Assembly: GCF_900102075.1 (NCBI RefSeq)
Contig: NZ_FNAV01000004.1
Coordinates: 310,001 to 374,000 of the forward strand
DNA length: 64,000 bases
Reading direction: 5' to 3'
From: Salipiger thiooxidans
Lineage (GTDB): Bacteria; Pseudomonadota; Alphaproteobacteria; Rhodobacterales; Rhodobacteraceae
Below are positions 62,760-64,000 of this stretch, piece by piece. The notes under the pieces were generated by a model that did no database searches, had not been told where the DNA came from, and saw only the letters and a program-made list of their open reading frames with translations. Within the stretch, counting starts at the first letter, position 1, and each line of letters opens with the position of its first letter. Made by a program: the position numbers and the translations under genes.

Positions 62760-64000
62760 ATGGCCACTGCCACGCAGAAAATCACCCTGTCGTCCTCGCG
62801 CGACATCCCCTTCAACAAACTGGTGCTCAGCCAGTCCAACGTCCGTCGCGTGAAAGCCGGTATCTCGGTCGAGGAACTGGCCGAGTCCATCGCCCGCCGC
62901 GGGCTGATCCAGTCCCTGCATGTCCGGCCCGAGCTTGACGCCGAGGGTCAGGAAACCGGCCTTTTCGAGGTGCCGGCTGGCGGCCGCCGCTATCGCGCGC
63001 TGGAGCTTTTGGTCAAACAGAAGCGCCTCAACAAGACCGCGCCGGTGCCCTGTGTCGTCTCGGAGGCCAGTGACGACATCCTGATCGACGAGGTGTCGCT
63101 GGCCGAAAATATCGAGCGCGCCCCGCTGCATCCGCTCGACCAGTTTCGCGCCTTCCAGAGCCTTCGTGAGAAGGGCATGAGCGAGGAGGAAATCGCCGCC
63201 GCCTTCTTCGTCGACGCCAGGGTGGTGAAGCAGCGCCTGCGCCTGGTCTCGGTCTCGCCGGCGCTGCTCGAGACCTATGCCGAGGACGGCATGACGCTGG
63301 AACAGCTCATGGCCTTCACCGTCTCCGAAGACCACGCCCGGCAGGAACAGGTCTGGGAGGCGATCAAGGATGGCTGGCAGAAAGAGCCCTACACGATCCG
63401 TCGCATGCTGACGGAAACCACGGTGCGGGCCTCCGACAAACGGGCGCTCTTCGTCGGCATCGAGACCTATGAGGCAGCGGGCGGCTATGTGCTGCGCGAT
63501 CTCTTCCAGCAGGACGATGGCGGCTGGCTCCAGGACCCGGTGCTGCTCGCCCGGCTGGCAGGCGAGAAGCTGAAGGCCGAGGCCGAAACCATCGCCGCCG
63601 AAGGCTGGAAGTGGATCGAGGTCGCGGCCGATTTTCCCTATGGCCATACCAGTGGCATGCGCCGTCTTGTCGGCACCACCATCGACCTGACCGACCAGGA
63701 GCGTGCCGAGCGCGAAAAGCTCCGCGACGAGTTCGACGCGTTGGAGGCGCAATATGCCGAGGTCGACGAACTGCCCGACGAGGTGGACTCGCGGCTCCGC
63801 GAGATCGAAGAGGCGCTGGAAGCCTTCGAGACCCGACCGATGCGCTACGACGCCGATCAGATGGCGCGCGCCGGTGTCTTCGTCAGCATCCGCCATGACG
63901 GCCAGCTCGCCGTCGAGCGCGGCTATGTCCGTCCCGAAGACGAGGCGGCGGAAGGTCCCGAGGGCGATGACGCCGATGGTGCATCTCCCGAAGGCGGCGA
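62760..64000 (+). CDS. ParB/RepB-like partition or ParB-nuclease-domain protein, 3' end outside window
   Basis: At least 413 codons. The ParB N-terminal domain is clear: FNKLVLSQSNVRR, GLIQSLHVRPE, PAGGRRYRALELL and the CTP-binding-type SLAENIERAPLHPLDQFRAF. An HTH region (MSEEEIAAAFFVDARVVKQRL) follows, then a long acidic C-terminal part. Large ParB-like proteins of this type are carried by plasmids and ICEs together with DUF2958 and RadC. No parA is visible. A long minus-strand frame over the same DNA is a shadow. Confidence 0.92.
   Translation, partial: MATATQKITLSSSRDIPFNKLVLSQSNVRRVKAGISVEELAESIARRGLIQSLHVRPELDAEGQETGLFEVPAGGRRYRALELLVKQKRLNKTAPVPCVVSEASDDILIDEVSLAENIERAPLHPLDQFRAFQSLREKGMSEEEIAAAFFVDARVVKQRLRLVSVSPALLETYAEDGMTLEQLMAFTVSEDHARQEQVWEAIKDGWQKEPYTIRRMLTETTVRASDKRALFVGIETYEAAGGYVLRDLFQQDDGGWLQDPVLLARLAGEKLKAEAETIAAEGWKWIEVAADFPYGHTSGMRRLVGTTIDLTDQERAEREKLRDEFDALEAQYAEVDELPDEVDSRLREIEEALEAFETRPMRYDADQMARAGVFVSIRHDGQLAVERGYVRPEDEAAEGPEGDDADGASPEGG

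Larger units (their letters stand above)
40290..64000. other. Probable genomic island inserted next to tRNA-Arg (right end not in window)
   Basis: From the tRNA 3' end onward base composition drops, spacers lengthen and become AT-rich, and gene content turns to defence ATPases, nucleases, a methyltransferase, antitoxin relics, an IS110 element and ArdC/RadC/ParB-type mobile functions. No integrase and no second copy of the tRNA 3' end was found in the window, so the extent and whether it is one island or several are unresolved. Confidence 0.6.

Noticed and set aside
62490-63896. 468-codon minus-strand open frame antisense to the ParB-like gene
   Set aside because: The plus-strand ParB domain is unambiguous; the minus frame is low-complexity and arises from strong GC3 bias.

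Overview
The window comes from a high-GC alphaproteobacterium, most likely Rhodobacterales (Roseobacter group). The basis is the iscR/NifS-like/sufBCD/sufS locus with an IscR that lacks the usual cysteine ligands, the bactofilin/M23 pair, the AEP/iron-type transporter with PhnM, and the DUF455, DUF924 and YbjQ housekeeping families. No taxonomic search was possible.

Positions 1-40289 look like ordinary core chromosome, very GC-rich and densely packed. In order: a dipeptide/opine-type ABC importer (1-4006, minus) with a divergent GntR regulator and a TauE/SafE exporter; a minus-strand operon (5758-13505) of ABC ATPase, binding protein, fused double permease, MBL hydrolase, CX5R phosphatase, LacI regulator and PhnM, probably for a phosphonate or phosphoester; bactofilin plus M23 peptidase; a DUF455 protein and a peroxiredoxin; a large AsmA/YhdP-like protein and queA; an MFS transporter, a DUF924 protein and lipoamide dehydrogenase; a three-copy interspersed repeat; an HD hydrolase, a DUF2235 protein and an alpha/beta hydrolase; and the Fe-S assembly locus (29359-38338): iscR, a NifS-like desulfurase, sufB, sufC, sufD, two YIP1 proteins and sufS. 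An animal-type heme peroxidase and tRNA-Arg(CCG) close this half.

Right after the tRNA-Arg the character changes to lower GC, AT-rich spacers, defence-type genes, relics and mobile elements (about 40290-64000, right end not reached). The most striking block is 40626-47324. Four direct repeats spaced exactly 22 bp precede a tightly coupled five-gene set: an AAA/DUF4143 ATPase, a protein with two GHKL ATPase modules, a stand-alone receiver protein, an HNH nuclease and an N6-adenine-type DNA methyltransferase. It reads as a restriction-modification-like defence system with a built-in two-component-like switch. I cannot match it to a named system.

Beyond it lie an AbiEi-type antitoxin with a truncated AbiEii toxin, a 1263-residue protein with a nuclease-like N-terminus and a degenerate ATPase region, a zinc-finger/RES-domain protein, a secreted VasI-like/peptidoglycan-binding protein, a hydrolase broken by one amber codon, an IS110-family element, a ClbS/DfsB protein, and a TetR/NAD(P)H-oxidoreductase pair with twin palindromic operators. 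The window ends in a plasmid/ICE maintenance module: an ArdC 3' remnant, DUF2958, RadC and a ParB-like protein cut by the window edge, with structured leaders before radC and parB.
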